DNA of 64,000 nucleotides. Source: Bacillota bacterium. Lineage in GTDB: Bacteria; Bacillota; Clostridia; Christensenellales; SZUA-584. The notes under the pieces were generated by a model. The model was not told the DNA's origin. It worked only from the letters and a program-made list of their open reading frames with translations, and searched no databases. The position numbers were made by a program, and so were the translations under genes. The stretch spans positions 12,654 through 76,653 of the forward strand of contig JAEWBO010000027.1 of assembly GCA_023391105.1 (NCBI GenBank), given 5' to 3'. Shown here piece after piece: positions 33,855 to 42,650 of this stretch. The stretch's first letter is position 1, and each line of letters starts with the position of its first letter.

Positions 33855-35240
33855 ATGGCCATTGAATACGCTTGTATCGTGCCGCATCCGCCGCTCATCG
33901 TTCCGGCGGTCGGCAAGGGAGAAGAAAACAAAATCACCGCCACGGTGGAGGCTTATAAGCAGGTGGCGCACGAGATTGCGCACGTTAAGCCACAGACCAT
34001 TGTGGTCGCGTCGCCGCATTCCATCATGTACGGCGACTATATTCATATATCGCCCGGCAAATCCGCAAAGGGCGCTTTCGACCGTTTTGGCGCGCCGCAG
34101 GCACGCTTCGAAAAAACGTACGATACCGGTTTTATCAGCACACTTTCGGACATCACGTTTGATAAGAACATACACGCGGGCACGCTGGGCGAGCGCGACC
34201 CTGAACTGGATCACGGCACGATGGTGCCGCTGCATTTCATCGATCAATATTATCAGGACTATCAGCTTGTGCGCGTGTCCATATCCGGTTTGTCATTCTT
34301 GGAGCACTATCGTTTCGGCATGTGCGTTGCGGAAGCGGCGCAAAAGCTTGGGCGCAAAATCGTTTTTGTGGCCAGCGGCGACTTGTCGCATAAGCTGCTG
34401 AACAGCGGCCCGTACGGCTTTACCGCCGAAGGCCCCGCATTTGACGAGCAGGTGACGCAAGCGATGCGCGAAGGCGACTTTGGCCGATTCTTCGAGTTCG
34501 ACGAAACATTCACCGAGGCGGCGGCGGAATGCGGCCTGCGATCGTTTATCGAGATGGCGGGTGCGCTGGATGGCCTAAGTGTCAAAGCCACCGCGTTTTC
34601 ATATGAAGGCCCGTTCGGCGTGGGCTATGGCGTTTGCGGCTACGAGATCGGCGAAGCAGATGAAAGCAGGCGCTTCGGCGATATCTATGAGCGCAAACAG
34701 GCGGCGAAGCTGGCGGAAACAAAGAGTAAGGAAGATGAGTACGTAAAGCTTGCGCGATTGTCGCTGGAGACATATGTGAAAACAGGAAAGCGCGCGAAAC
34801 TGCCGGACGGCTTGCCGGAAGATATACTGAAGAATCGGGCTGGCGTGTTTGTGTCGCTAAAGAAAAACGGGCGTTTGCGCGGATGCATTGGCACGATTGA
34901 ACCGACCGCGCCGTCTATCGCCGAAGAAATTCTGCGCAACGCCATCAGCGCGGGCACGGGTGATCCGCGCTTCGACGTGGTGACGCAGGATGAACTGGAT
35001 GAGCTTGTATACAGCGTGGATGTGCTCGGCGAGGCGGAGCCCGCGCCGTCTATGGATGACCTCGACGTCAAGCGCTATGGCGTGATTGTCACCAAGGGTC
35101 ATAAACGCGGGCTGCTGCTGCCCAATCTCGAAGGTGTCAATTCGCCTGAGGAACAGGTGAACATCGCGCTGCAAAAGGCGGGTATACTGCGCAATGACAA
35201 GTACACAATGGAACGCTTTGAGGTGGTGAGGCACAAATGA
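33855..35240 (+). CDS. AmmeMemoRadiSam protein: Memo (LigB-like) fused to AMMECR1
   Basis: 461 residues in two parts. The Memo/LigB-like domain (1-275) begins IEYACIVPHPPLIVPAVGKG and shows ASPHSIMYGDY, LGERDPELDHGTMVPLHF and VASGDLSHKL, the histidine-rich site of class III extradiol dioxygenase relatives. The AMMECR1 domain (about 290-460) shows VFVSLKKNGRLRGCIGTIEP and SAGTGDPRF. The two are normally separate proteins (B and A); here they are fused. The stop overlaps the radical-SAM partner by four bases. The system is widely conserved and of unknown function. Confidence 0.93.
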   Translation: MAIEYACIVPHPPLIVPAVGKGEENKITATVEAYKQVAHEIAHVKPQTIVVASPHSIMYGDYIHISPGKSAKGAFDRFGAPQARFEKTYDTGFISTLSDITFDKNIHAGTLGERDPELDHGTMVPLHFIDQYYQDYQLVRVSISGLSFLEHYRFGMCVAEAAQKLGRKIVFVASGDLSHKLLNSGPYGFTAEGPAFDEQVTQAMREGDFGRFFEFDETFTEAAAECGLRSFIEMAGALDGLSVKATAFSYEGPFGVGYGVCGYEIGEADESRRFGDIYERKQAAKLAETKSKEDEYVKLARLSLETYVKTGKRAKLPDGLPEDILKNRAGVFVSLKKNGRLRGCIGTIEPTAPSIAEEILRNAISAGTGDPRFDVVTQDELDELVYSVDVLGEAEPAPSMDDLDVKRYGVIVTKGHKRGLLLPNLEGVNSPEEQVNIALQKAGILRNDKYTMERFEVVRHK

Positions 35241-36058
35241 GCAAGCTCTTGTGCGGCATCTGTCCTCAAAACTGTATGCTCGAAGACGGGCAGACAGGCT
35301 TTTGCCGCGCACGCACAAGGTATGGCGACGAGATACGCGCTAACAACTACGGACGTGTGACATCCATGGCGCTGGATCCGATCGAAAAGAAGCCGCTACG
35401 TCATTTTTGCCCGGGCAGTATGATACTCTCGGTGGGCAGCTACGGCTGTAACCTGCGCTGTCCGTTCTGCCAGAACCATGAAATATCTATGATGGATGAG
35501 CGTATCGGCAGCGTGTATATATCGCCCGAAGCCCTTTTGGAAAAAGCGCTCGAGATTCACGAAAATATCGGCGTGGCGTTCACTTATAACGAGCCACTCA
35601 TCGGCTATGAATACATTCGTGACTGCGCAGCGCTGCTCAAGGAAAACGGGCTAAAAACAGTTCTCGTGACCAACGGCTACATTCATGAAGAACCGATGAA
35701 AAAGCTGCTGCCATATATCGACGCGATGAACATCGATTTAAAGGCCTTTACCGAGGACTATTACCTAACGCTCAAAGGGCATCTGGAGCCTGTTAAACGC
35801 ACGATCGCGCTTTGCGCGCCGCACTGCCACGTGGAGGTCACGACGCTGATCGTGCCGGAGCGCAACGACAGCGAAGAGGAAATGCGTTGCCTGTCGGTCT
35901 GGCTTGCTGGCATTGATAAGAAAATACCGCTGCATATTTCACGCTTTTTTCCGCGTTACCATATGACCGAAACGCATGCGACGCCCGTTGAGCGCATAAA
36001 GAGATTGGCCGCTGTCGCGCGCGAGGTGCTAGGTAACGTCTATACGGGCAACTGCTGA
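35237..36058 (+). CDS. amrS: AmmeMemoRadiSam radical SAM enzyme
   Basis: 273 residues of the radical-SAM protein that travels with Memo and AMMECR1 domains. The cluster motif is GSYGCNLRCPFCQNHEIS (C-x3-C-x2-C near 72-79). An extra N-terminal cysteine set (LLCGICPQNCMLEDGQTGFC) is typical of this group. FTYNEPLIGYEYI and MNIDLKAF are conserved barrel segments. It is translationally coupled to the fused partner, so the pair probably acts as one complex that modifies a still unknown substrate. Confidence 0.93.
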   Translation: MSKLLCGICPQNCMLEDGQTGFCRARTRYGDEIRANNYGRVTSMALDPIEKKPLRHFCPGSMILSVGSYGCNLRCPFCQNHEISMMDERIGSVYISPEALLEKALEIHENIGVAFTYNEPLIGYEYIRDCAALLKENGLKTVLVTNGYIHEEPMKKLLPYIDAMNIDLKAFTEDYYLTLKGHLEPVKRTIALCAPHCHVEVTTLIVPERNDSEEEMRCLSVWLAGIDKKIPLHISRFFPRYHMTETHATPVERIKRLAAVAREVLGNVYTGNC

Positions 36059-36089
36059 CAATAAATCCATAAAACTAGCATACCAAATA

Positions 36090-36119
36090 TTGAAATACAT
36101 ACCGCATATTTGATATAAT
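36090..36119 (+). promoter_or_regulatory. Sigma-A promoter of the zinc-ribbon operon
   Basis: TTGAAA (36090-36095), an 18-base spacer and TATAAT (36114-36119). Confidence 0.75.
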
Positions 36120-36149
36120 CATTTTAACATTATGGATAAGGAGACGCTT

Positions 36150-37328
36150 TTGGACAAAGAGACAGAGGTCAATCCCATTTTATCCGATGCGGAAGAAGAA
36201 ATTAAGCCGCTGATTACCGCAAAGCTCACCTATGAATGCGGCGGTGTACAGCATGAGAAGCTTAACGCTCGGCTTTTTAATGATGTGCTTGAACTGACAG
36301 GGTTCAGCTTTTCACGTTCTCTTAAATTAAACACCATATCCGCCGTTGAGGCCGCAAACTATCAAGTGTTGGTGCGCCACAAAAAAGGCGACATCACGCT
36401 GTCTATGCTGGGGCATCTTTACGAAGATTTTGTGCGGCATTTTGTGCGCACGTATAACGAAATCGTGTTTAATGAATCGCTGATGAGCGAGAAATCGCAT
36501 TTTGAAGCGGCGGGGCAGTATGTATCGCCTGCGGGAGACATGGCGCCTGCCGTTTTTCGCATCTGTGAAACGGCGCTGGTGATATTGCCGCAGACGCACG
36601 CACTGGTGCGCATACCGTTTTGCTTGATGGCGAAAGTGAAAAACGAGCCGTATCGCTTCACGATTACCGACAAAGTGGGCCGCAGCTACGTGCTGCAAAA
36701 GCTGGGGTTCTCCACAGATCATTTTCTGCGCGAGTTCAAGGCGCGTGAGGCGGAGCTGATGAAGCAAACCAAGGAGAAGCTCGGCGGTATTGCGGCCGTT
36801 TCAGATGAGCTGGCAAAGCTCATGATGGAAGGACTTGTGGTGAGCGTGGAGAGCATTCGTGCTGTGTCTGCGCCCTTCGCGGACGCGCTGGAAGCAAAGC
36901 TTAACGAGCAGATACCGCAGGAATACGCGTACTTAAAGGCTGTCTCCGGCACGCTCGCGGTGGGTATCAAACGCGGCCTCATGGGTTCGCTGACGGGGGA
37001 GAGCATCATCCTTTTGGCGCCTTCCGGCGGCAAGACGATTATGGAAAGCCTCGGTGAATCGGCATCGGCCACATACGTATTCGATATGGGCGATATGGAG
37101 TGGAGGGCGTTCCTGCCTGCGTTCAACGAGAGCATGCTCGCGGTTAATTTCCGTCGCGAGCCGATATATATGAGTGACGAAACCCTTGCATCAGACAAGC
37201 ATGAGGCTTACAGGAATGCCATCATGCGCTGTCCGTCGCTTAGGACACTTCGATCACAGTTTTTGGGGCGTGTTTCGCACAGCGGGTTTGACACATGGAA
37301 ACGCTCGCTCGACGCATATATCAAATAA
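36150..37328 (+). CDS. Unknown protein heading a zinc-ribbon operon
   Basis: 392 residues from a TTG at 36150 behind AAGGAG (36138-36143); an in-frame ATG at 36132 would leave almost no leader after the promoter. No signal peptide or membrane helix. The middle (about 195-225) is a charged helix (KAREAELMKQTKEKLGG). A Gly-rich segment AVGIKRGLMGSLTGESIILL occurs near 285, and the tail has aromatic and basic residues. The first half suggests a PH-like or beta-sandwich domain. I cannot name the family. It is 11 bases from a zinc-ribbon gene. Confidence 0.75.
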   Translation: MDKETEVNPILSDAEEEIKPLITAKLTYECGGVQHEKLNARLFNDVLELTGFSFSRSLKLNTISAVEAANYQVLVRHKKGDITLSMLGHLYEDFVRHFVRTYNEIVFNESLMSEKSHFEAAGQYVSPAGDMAPAVFRICETALVILPQTHALVRIPFCLMAKVKNEPYRFTITDKVGRSYVLQKLGFSTDHFLREFKAREAELMKQTKEKLGGIAAVSDELAKLMMEGLVVSVESIRAVSAPFADALEAKLNEQIPQEYAYLKAVSGTLAVGIKRGLMGSLTGESIILLAPSGGKTIMESLGESASATYVFDMGDMEWRAFLPAFNESMLAVNFRREPIYMSDETLASDKHEAYRNAIMRCPSLRTLRSQFLGRVSHSGFDTWKRSLDAYIK

Positions 37329-37339
37329 GGAGGTAAACA

Positions 37340-37681
37340 ATGGCGGGATACGATAAGCCGTGCATCGGCTGTGGCACGTTTATTGGCTACGACAGCCAAT
37401 TTTGCCCCATATGCGGGCGGCAGAGCCCGTTTTATGACGCCTGCCCGTCTTGCAATATCGAAATCAAGCGTGAATGGCAGCGCTGTCCATCCTGCGGGCG
37501 CAATCTTTATACCATGTGTCCGCATTGCGGCCAGAGAACTTATGTGGTCGAGAAGTGCGACATGTGCCATCAGTCACTGATGATCAAATGTGAGAATAAG
37601 CTGTGTCAAGGGCTACAGTTCTTTGAAAACACAAAGTGCACCTTGTGCGGCAAGAAAATAAAACACGGGAAAGGAAAATAG
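37340..37681 (+). CDS. Multi zinc-ribbon protein, 113 residues
   Basis: RBS GGAGG. Eight CxxC-type knuckles in about 100 residues: CIGC, CPIC, CPSC, CPSC, CPHC, CDMC, a C-x4-C variant (CENKLC) and CTLC. They form about four tandem zinc ribbons, with a basic tail. It carries no other domain, so it is probably a structural or nucleic-acid/protein-binding adaptor. It is between the unknown protein and a second ribbon protein, and all three stop/start spacings are 4 to 11 bases. Confidence 0.85.
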   Translation: MAGYDKPCIGCGTFIGYDSQFCPICGRQSPFYDACPSCNIEIKREWQRCPSCGRNLYTMCPHCGQRTYVVEKCDMCHQSLMIKCENKLCQGLQFFENTKCTLCGKKIKHGKGK

Positions 37682-37685
37682 AGAT

Positions 37686-38354
37686 ATGATGCAGGCATTT
37701 ACCCGCAACTATGAGGATAACAGCACGGATGCGGGCTTTCAGTTCACGTTTTACTGTGATGTGTGCCATGATGGGTTTAAGACGTCGTTTATCGAATCGG
37801 CCACATATAAAAAGGGAAGTTTGCTGAGAGGTCTGACGCGCGGAATCGGTGCGGCGGGCAGTCTTTTTGGCGGCGCTTTGGGCAACATCAGCCACGCGGC
37901 TTACCAAGGCGAGCACATACTTTCTGAGCGCTTTGAAGGCATGTCGCCCGAATGGCAAAAGGAGCATGAAAAGGCGTTCACGATGGCACAGAACGAAGCC
38001 AAGCAGCATTTTCACCGCTGTCACAAGTGCCACAGCTGGGTTTGCGACACCTGCTTTAACGACGAAGTGGGCCTTTGCGCCGAATGCGCGCCGCGCGCCA
38101 ATGTGGAGATCGCCGCGGCTCGTGCCGATAAGATGAAGCGCGACATCTGGGACAAGGCAGATCAGACACAGGTATTCCAGGGTGAGATCGAGCAGAAGAC
38201 GACGTTTTGCCCCAATTGCGGCAAGCCCGCGGGCAACGCCAAATTCTGCACCAACTGCGGCAGTAACCTTGCGCTTAACGTGTGCTCCAGATGCGGCGCG
38301 GAGAACGATATAAACGTGCGCTTTTGCGGCGAGTGCGGAAACAAGCTGAAATAA
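37686..38354 (+). CDS. Zinc-ribbon protein with glycine-rich middle, 222 residues
   Basis: N-terminal knuckle YCDVCHDGF (near 23-31), a Gly/Ala-rich segment RGIGAAGSLFGGALGN (near 50-70) that could insert in or touch a membrane, a helical stretch with His, a second cluster HKCHSWVCDTCFNDEVGLC (near 116-137), and two C-terminal double zinc ribbons (CPNCG, CTNCG, CSRCG, CGECG). It starts four bases after the previous stop. Family unknown. Confidence 0.82.
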   Translation: MMQAFTRNYEDNSTDAGFQFTFYCDVCHDGFKTSFIESATYKKGSLLRGLTRGIGAAGSLFGGALGNISHAAYQGEHILSERFEGMSPEWQKEHEKAFTMAQNEAKQHFHRCHKCHSWVCDTCFNDEVGLCAECAPRANVEIAAARADKMKRDIWDKADQTQVFQGEIEQKTTFCPNCGKPAGNAKFCTNCGSNLALNVCSRCGAENDINVRFCGECGNKLK

Positions 38355-38437
38355 AGAGATTGAATTTGGGTAATTGAGGCAGTTCCTTTGGGGACTGTCT
38401 CTACTTATTATCGTTTTATCAAAAAAAGGTGAAACAA

Positions 38438-39673
38438 TTGCATCACAATTGTATGAAAATACTGAATATCAGCCGAATAGGTAATAGGATTAAAGACTTA
38501 GATGTTATTGGTGTGAATGCTGATGGATGCTTAATTCTTTGCGGTTCTGGAGAAGAGATGACCTGCTTTCGCTCAGGTTCCATTGTGCATAGATTGCTCT
38601 TTTTTGAATATGACTCAGACAATGATTGTTTAAACGAAAATATATTCAAAGATCTATATGTTCTCAAAATCTTATCCAGCACTTTTTGTTACGACGCATT
38701 AACTGATAACGGTATAGGTTTTTTTATCGAAGCCGCTGACGGTGAAAGCATCAATATTGTAAAGTGTGACTTCAATTCTCATAATTTTGAGCGATTATTT
38801 TCTATTTCGAACGTTTATGGTAACAGCATCTCCGACAGTCCAATCCAATTGATTTTATTAACACAAAGGTACTTTGCTATTAAAATATTCAATAAAAAGA
38901 CATGTATAATATATGTTTGGGACACTGAAAAGAAAGAAAGATATGATGTTTTATTTTCCGAAAATGACGATATGCGTTACGCGCATTTGGACTACTTAAG
39001 TTTAGATGATATTCCGTATTTATTGGTCCAAAAAAGAGGCAAATCTAACTGGAAAATGGAATTTTATCTTCATCAGTGGGAGAAAACAACTGAATTTAAC
39101 AAATATAAAGACGAAAAATTATTCTTATTTCCCCTTCAGAAGCTTATTAGCGAAGGAAAAATTGTTTTACACGAAAATTATATAATTGCACAAGTCGATG
39201 AAAAACAAGAGCTATTGTATCATTCTTATGCAAAGAAGTGTATTGTCTATTCATACATGCATTTCAACAAACATAATAAGGAGGGATTCTTTCAGGAGGA
39301 ATTATTCTTTTATGATACATACAAGAAACAGATAACTGATCACTTCACATTAGATGGTTTGTTGCTGGTTTCTAAAAAAGGATGTGTCTACGAATATTCA
39401 AATGATAAAAATTATATGATTGTAAAAAACTTGCGTGGAAACAAAACCTATAATCTGCCCTATCAGAATGCAGGGTTACTCAATGTCATAGATGAAGCAT
39501 TAATCTTGAACATAAAAAGCGAGATAATCATATTCGATCTAAAGAACTTAAGAGAGGTTGGACGGTATTATTCAGAAGATAAAAAACTCAATGTACCTTC
39601 TCAAGTACGAGCTCTTGCTATAGAATTGAAGCATAAATATTTTGAAAAAGAGAATTTACTGGTCATGTATTAG
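38438..39673 (+). CDS. AT-rich orphan protein of unknown function
   Basis: About 411 residues. AAGGTG at 38426-38431 favours the TTG at 38438; an ATG at 38453 is the alternative. Repeated aromatic/beta-rich segments (FFIEAADGESINIVKCDF, KIFNKKTCIIYVWDTEKKER, IIIFDLKNLREVGRYYSED) suggest a beta-propeller-like fold. No signal peptide, motif or membrane helix. Its codon use is far more AT-rich than the zinc-ribbon operon before it, which suggests horizontal acquisition. It stands alone. Confidence 0.7.
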   Translation: MHHNCMKILNISRIGNRIKDLDVIGVNADGCLILCGSGEEMTCFRSGSIVHRLLFFEYDSDNDCLNENIFKDLYVLKILSSTFCYDALTDNGIGFFIEAADGESINIVKCDFNSHNFERLFSISNVYGNSISDSPIQLILLTQRYFAIKIFNKKTCIIYVWDTEKKERYDVLFSENDDMRYAHLDYLSLDDIPYLLVQKRGKSNWKMEFYLHQWEKTTEFNKYKDEKLFLFPLQKLISEGKIVLHENYIIAQVDEKQELLYHSYAKKCIVYSYMHFNKHNKEGFFQEELFFYDTYKKQITDHFTLDGLLLVSKKGCVYEYSNDKNYMIVKNLRGNKTYNLPYQNAGLLNVIDEALILNIKSEIIIFDLKNLREVGRYYSEDKKLNVPSQVRALAIELKHKYFEKENLLVMY

Positions 39674-39684
39674 TTTCTGATTAG

Positions 39685-39796
39685 CAATCCTTCGCCGCGC
39701 TTAACGCGCGCCACCTCCTTTGGGAAAGGAGGTTTTTCGCGTAAGTCAAAGTGGCTCCTTTTTAAAGGAGCTGTCAGCTTGGCTGACTGAGGATTG
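39685..39796. mobile_element. MITE-like non-autonomous element, about 112 bases
   Basis: CAATCCT at the left end is inverted as AGGATTG at the right end. Inside are two hairpins: CCACCTCCTTTGGGAAAGGAGG and GGCTCCTTTTTAAAGGAGCTG-like, followed by TCAGCTTGGCTGACTGAGG. This layout is a familiar repeat of gut Firmicutes genomes. It has no coding capacity. Confidence 0.7.
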
Positions 39797-40067
39797 ATTC
39801 TTGACGGCTAATGTATCACTGAAGAAGAGTTTCCTGAGCGCCAGAGCTGCATCAACGTCTGAAAAATCAGACTGTTGCTTGCAATAATGATACATTCTCA
39901 ATACCGCTCACCATAACTTTTATAACCATAATTCTCTATCGGCGCTATCTATATAAAATAATTGTAACAACCTGCCTTATTTTTTAATTTAAAAAAACTT
40001 GTTAGTTATTCAAATTATCTGTATACTCTTTTTAGAATATGCAGAATTTAACGAGGGAGATGTATTC
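39797..40067. other. Non-coding gap before the SPT-like gene
   Basis: AT-rich; an in-frame upstream extension of the next gene to 39999 is present but has no ribosome binding site. Otherwise I see nothing in it. Confidence 0.4.
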
Positions 40068-41243
40068 GTGGATTTATTTGAAAAGTGTTATTCCTTTACT
40101 GACGCAAAAGAGGCTATTGCCTCCGGACTTTATCCATACTTTCACGCGCTGGCTACCGCTCAGGACACCGAAGTGGTCATGGACGGCAGACGTATCATCA
40201 TGATCGGCTCAAACAACTACATGGGGCTCACAAGCGATCCGCGCACAATTGAAGCCGCCAAAGAAGCACTCGATAAATTCGGGACAGGCTGTTCCGGCTC
40301 GCGCTTCTTAAACGGCACATTGGTGCTGCATGAACAGCTTGAGGAGGAGCTTGCTGAGTTTTTCAACAAGGATGCGGCGCTGACGTTCAGCACCGGCTTT
40401 CAAACGAACCTTGGCGCGATCACCGCGGTGGTGGGGCGTCATGACTATATATTAAACGATGCCGAAAACCACGCGAGCATCATCGACGCGTGCCGCCTGA
40501 GCTTTGCGAAAAAGGTGCTCAAATTCGAGCACAGCGACATGGCCAGCCTTGAGGAGCGGCTGCAAAGGCTGCCCGAGGATGCAGGCAAGCTCATCATCAC
40601 GGACGGCGTGTTCAGCATGAGCGGTGATCTCGCCAAGCTGCCCGAGATCGTGGCGCTTGCGAAAAAGTATAACGCGCGCATACTGGTGGACGACGCGCAT
40701 GGCGCGGGCATGATCGGCGACTGCGGCCGCGGTACCGCGAATTACTTTGGTCTTGAAAAAGAGGTCGATATCATCATGACAACGTTCTCCAAATCGTTCG
40801 CCTCGCTCGGCGGATGCATCGCTGCGGAACAGGACGTGATTGACTATATCAAGCATCGTTCGCGCCCGTTCATATTCAGTGCGTCCATGCCGCCGGCCAA
40901 CGCCGCGGCAGCACGTGAGGCGCTGCACATTATGAAAAGCGAACCGGAGCGTCAAAAAGCGCTCATCGATATCTCCAACTACATGCGCGCCAAGCTCAAG
41001 GAAGCGGGCATTCCGATCATCGAGGGGGAGACGGCAATCATTCCGGTGTTCACCTACGACATGCAAAGAACGTTCATCATCACCAAGATGCTGTTTGAAG
41101 AGGGCGTTTACGTAAATCCCGTGATTCCGCCCGCCGTAAAGGACGGCGAATGCATGCTTCGGACAAGCTATGCCGCCACGCATACGCAAGAGCAGATGGA
41201 CACGGCGGTGGAAGCGTTCAAACGCGTATTCTCAAAGATATAG
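40068..41243 (+). CDS. Alpha-oxoamine synthase, serine-palmitoyltransferase-like
   Basis: 391 residues from a GTG at 40068 behind GAGGGA (40053-40058). PLP-dependent fold-type I enzyme: MIGSNNYMGLTSDPR (near 48), GSGCSGSRFLNGTLVLHEQLE-type block (near 78), substrate/PLP contacts NDAENHASIIDACRLS, ILVDDAHGAGMIGDCGRGTA and the lysine in TTFSKSFASLGG (near 243). The family joins an amino acid to an acyl-CoA with decarboxylation. The patterns resemble Bacteroides serine palmitoyltransferase more than KBL or BioF. KBL or BioF remains possible. Confidence 0.85.
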   Translation: MDLFEKCYSFTDAKEAIASGLYPYFHALATAQDTEVVMDGRRIIMIGSNNYMGLTSDPRTIEAAKEALDKFGTGCSGSRFLNGTLVLHEQLEEELAEFFNKDAALTFSTGFQTNLGAITAVVGRHDYILNDAENHASIIDACRLSFAKKVLKFEHSDMASLEERLQRLPEDAGKLIITDGVFSMSGDLAKLPEIVALAKKYNARILVDDAHGAGMIGDCGRGTANYFGLEKEVDIIMTTFSKSFASLGGCIAAEQDVIDYIKHRSRPFIFSASMPPANAAAAREALHIMKSEPERQKALIDISNYMRAKLKEAGIPIIEGETAIIPVFTYDMQRTFIITKMLFEEGVYVNPVIPPAVKDGECMLRTSYAATHTQEQMDTAVEAFKRVFSKI

Positions 41244-41300
41244 ATATCAACTGATTAATAAAGCTTGGTCAATTCATGACCAGAGACCTTTCCTTTCTCA

Positions 41301-41332
41301 GGGCGTCTTAAAAAGGCGCCTTGCTTTTTTTT
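41301..41332 (+). terminator. Terminator after the alpha-oxoamine synthase gene
   Basis: GGCGTCTT pairs with AAGGCGCC (one G-U) and is followed by TTGCTTTTTTTT. Confidence 0.75.
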
Positions 41333-41377
41333 ACTCAAAATATTATGATCTGATAGGGATATGCTGGAGGACATAAA

Positions 41378-42622
41378 TTGGAAATTGTATTTAAGATATT
41401 TGCGTACTTGGTATTCGCGGCAGCCGTATTTTTTTTAGCCGTTAAATTCTTTAAAGATAAAGATACAGGGGAGCTTTCGTCAGCTCCGCAAAAACTGAAC
41501 AAGCATATTGTTTTTAAAATTATCGCAGCGGTACTTGCGTCGCGCATCATTTTGTATCTGCTAAGCTGGGCATTTACATACCTCATCGGATATCCGAGAG
41601 AATTCTTAGACGTCTGGAATGAGTGGGACGCACAGCATTATCTTTGGATTGCGAACCACGGCTATTACTGCGCAGACGAAGGGTGGATACGCGTCGTATT
41701 CTATCCGCTTTATCCGTTTGCGATATGGCTGCTTAAATTCATATTCGTCAATGACATCATTGCATCGCTGGCGGCATCCTGGGCCTGCCTGTCCGGCGCA
41801 TGTGTGTTTTTGTACAAGCTCACGCTGATCGATTCCGACCACACAACAGCGGCGCGTGCCGTCAAATTCCTGCTGATATTTCCCTGCACCGTTTTCCTGG
41901 GGGCGCCGTATACCGAATCCATGTTTCTGCTTTTCTCGTTTGGATGCATGTATTTCGCGCGCGTGCGAAGATTCACGCATGCAAGCATTATGGCGGGTCT
42001 GGCTGCAATGACGCGGTGCACAGGTGTGCTGCTCATCGCTTTGATATTCGTTGAGATATTGTATGCACATGGCCTCACTCCAAAATATATACGGCAGAGC
42101 TTCAAGAAAAAGCTAAGGGAATCGCTTAAAGATTTTGCGTCGCTGCTGATCGTGGTGGCGTGTGCGTTGTCGTATCTGTTCCTGAACCATGTGATGCTGC
42201 AGGGAAATGCCCTTGCTTTTATGCAATACCAAAGCGATCACTGGTCTCAGGGCTTCGGTAGCTATTCGAACACACTGCTGACCACGTACAACCAAGTGAT
42301 CGGCCCGACGGAAATAAGAACGAAGCTTATGCTTTGGGTGAATCAATTCGTCGTGTTGATTATTGGCGGGCTGAGCCTGCCTCTGATAAGCAAAAAGATG
42401 CGTCCGTCATACGCGGCTTATTCGATTGTTTATGTTTTCGTTATTTTTGCGCCCACATGGCTGCTTTCAGGGCTGCGGTATTATATGGGGCTCGCTGTGC
42501 TGTTTCCTTTGCTGGCACTGGCAACAAGGTGCAAGTGGCTGGATACCGCTTTGACCATACTGTTTGCGATTTTTGCTGTTGCGTTTTCTTGCTTTTTTGC
42601 GGTGCATTGGGATATATTGTAG
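41378..42622 (+). CDS. Membrane mannosyltransferase-like protein (PIG-V/GT-C type)
   Basis: 414 residues from a TTG start behind GGAGGA. About 10 hydrophobic segments. After an N-terminal anchor, an EWDAQHYLWIANHGYY motif (near 80) in an extracytoplasmic loop resembles the acidic D-x-x-x-Y/W catalytic motif of polyprenol-dependent GT-C mannosyltransferases, of which PIG-V is one. Substrate and acceptor are unknown; lipid-linked mannose transfer to a glycan or protein is plausible. Confidence 0.75.
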   Translation: MEIVFKIFAYLVFAAAVFFLAVKFFKDKDTGELSSAPQKLNKHIVFKIIAAVLASRIILYLLSWAFTYLIGYPREFLDVWNEWDAQHYLWIANHGYYCADEGWIRVVFYPLYPFAIWLLKFIFVNDIIASLAASWACLSGACVFLYKLTLIDSDHTTAARAVKFLLIFPCTVFLGAPYTESMFLLFSFGCMYFARVRRFTHASIMAGLAAMTRCTGVLLIALIFVEILYAHGLTPKYIRQSFKKKLRESLKDFASLLIVVACALSYLFLNHVMLQGNALAFMQYQSDHWSQGFGSYSNTLLTTYNQVIGPTEIRTKLMLWVNQFVVLIIGGLSLPLISKKMRPSYAAYSIVYVFVIFAPTWLLSGLRYYMGLAVLFPLLALATRCKWLDTALTILFAIFAVAFSCFFAVHWDIL

Positions 42623-42650
42623 AAAATTAGATATGTGAAGGAAAAAGCTG

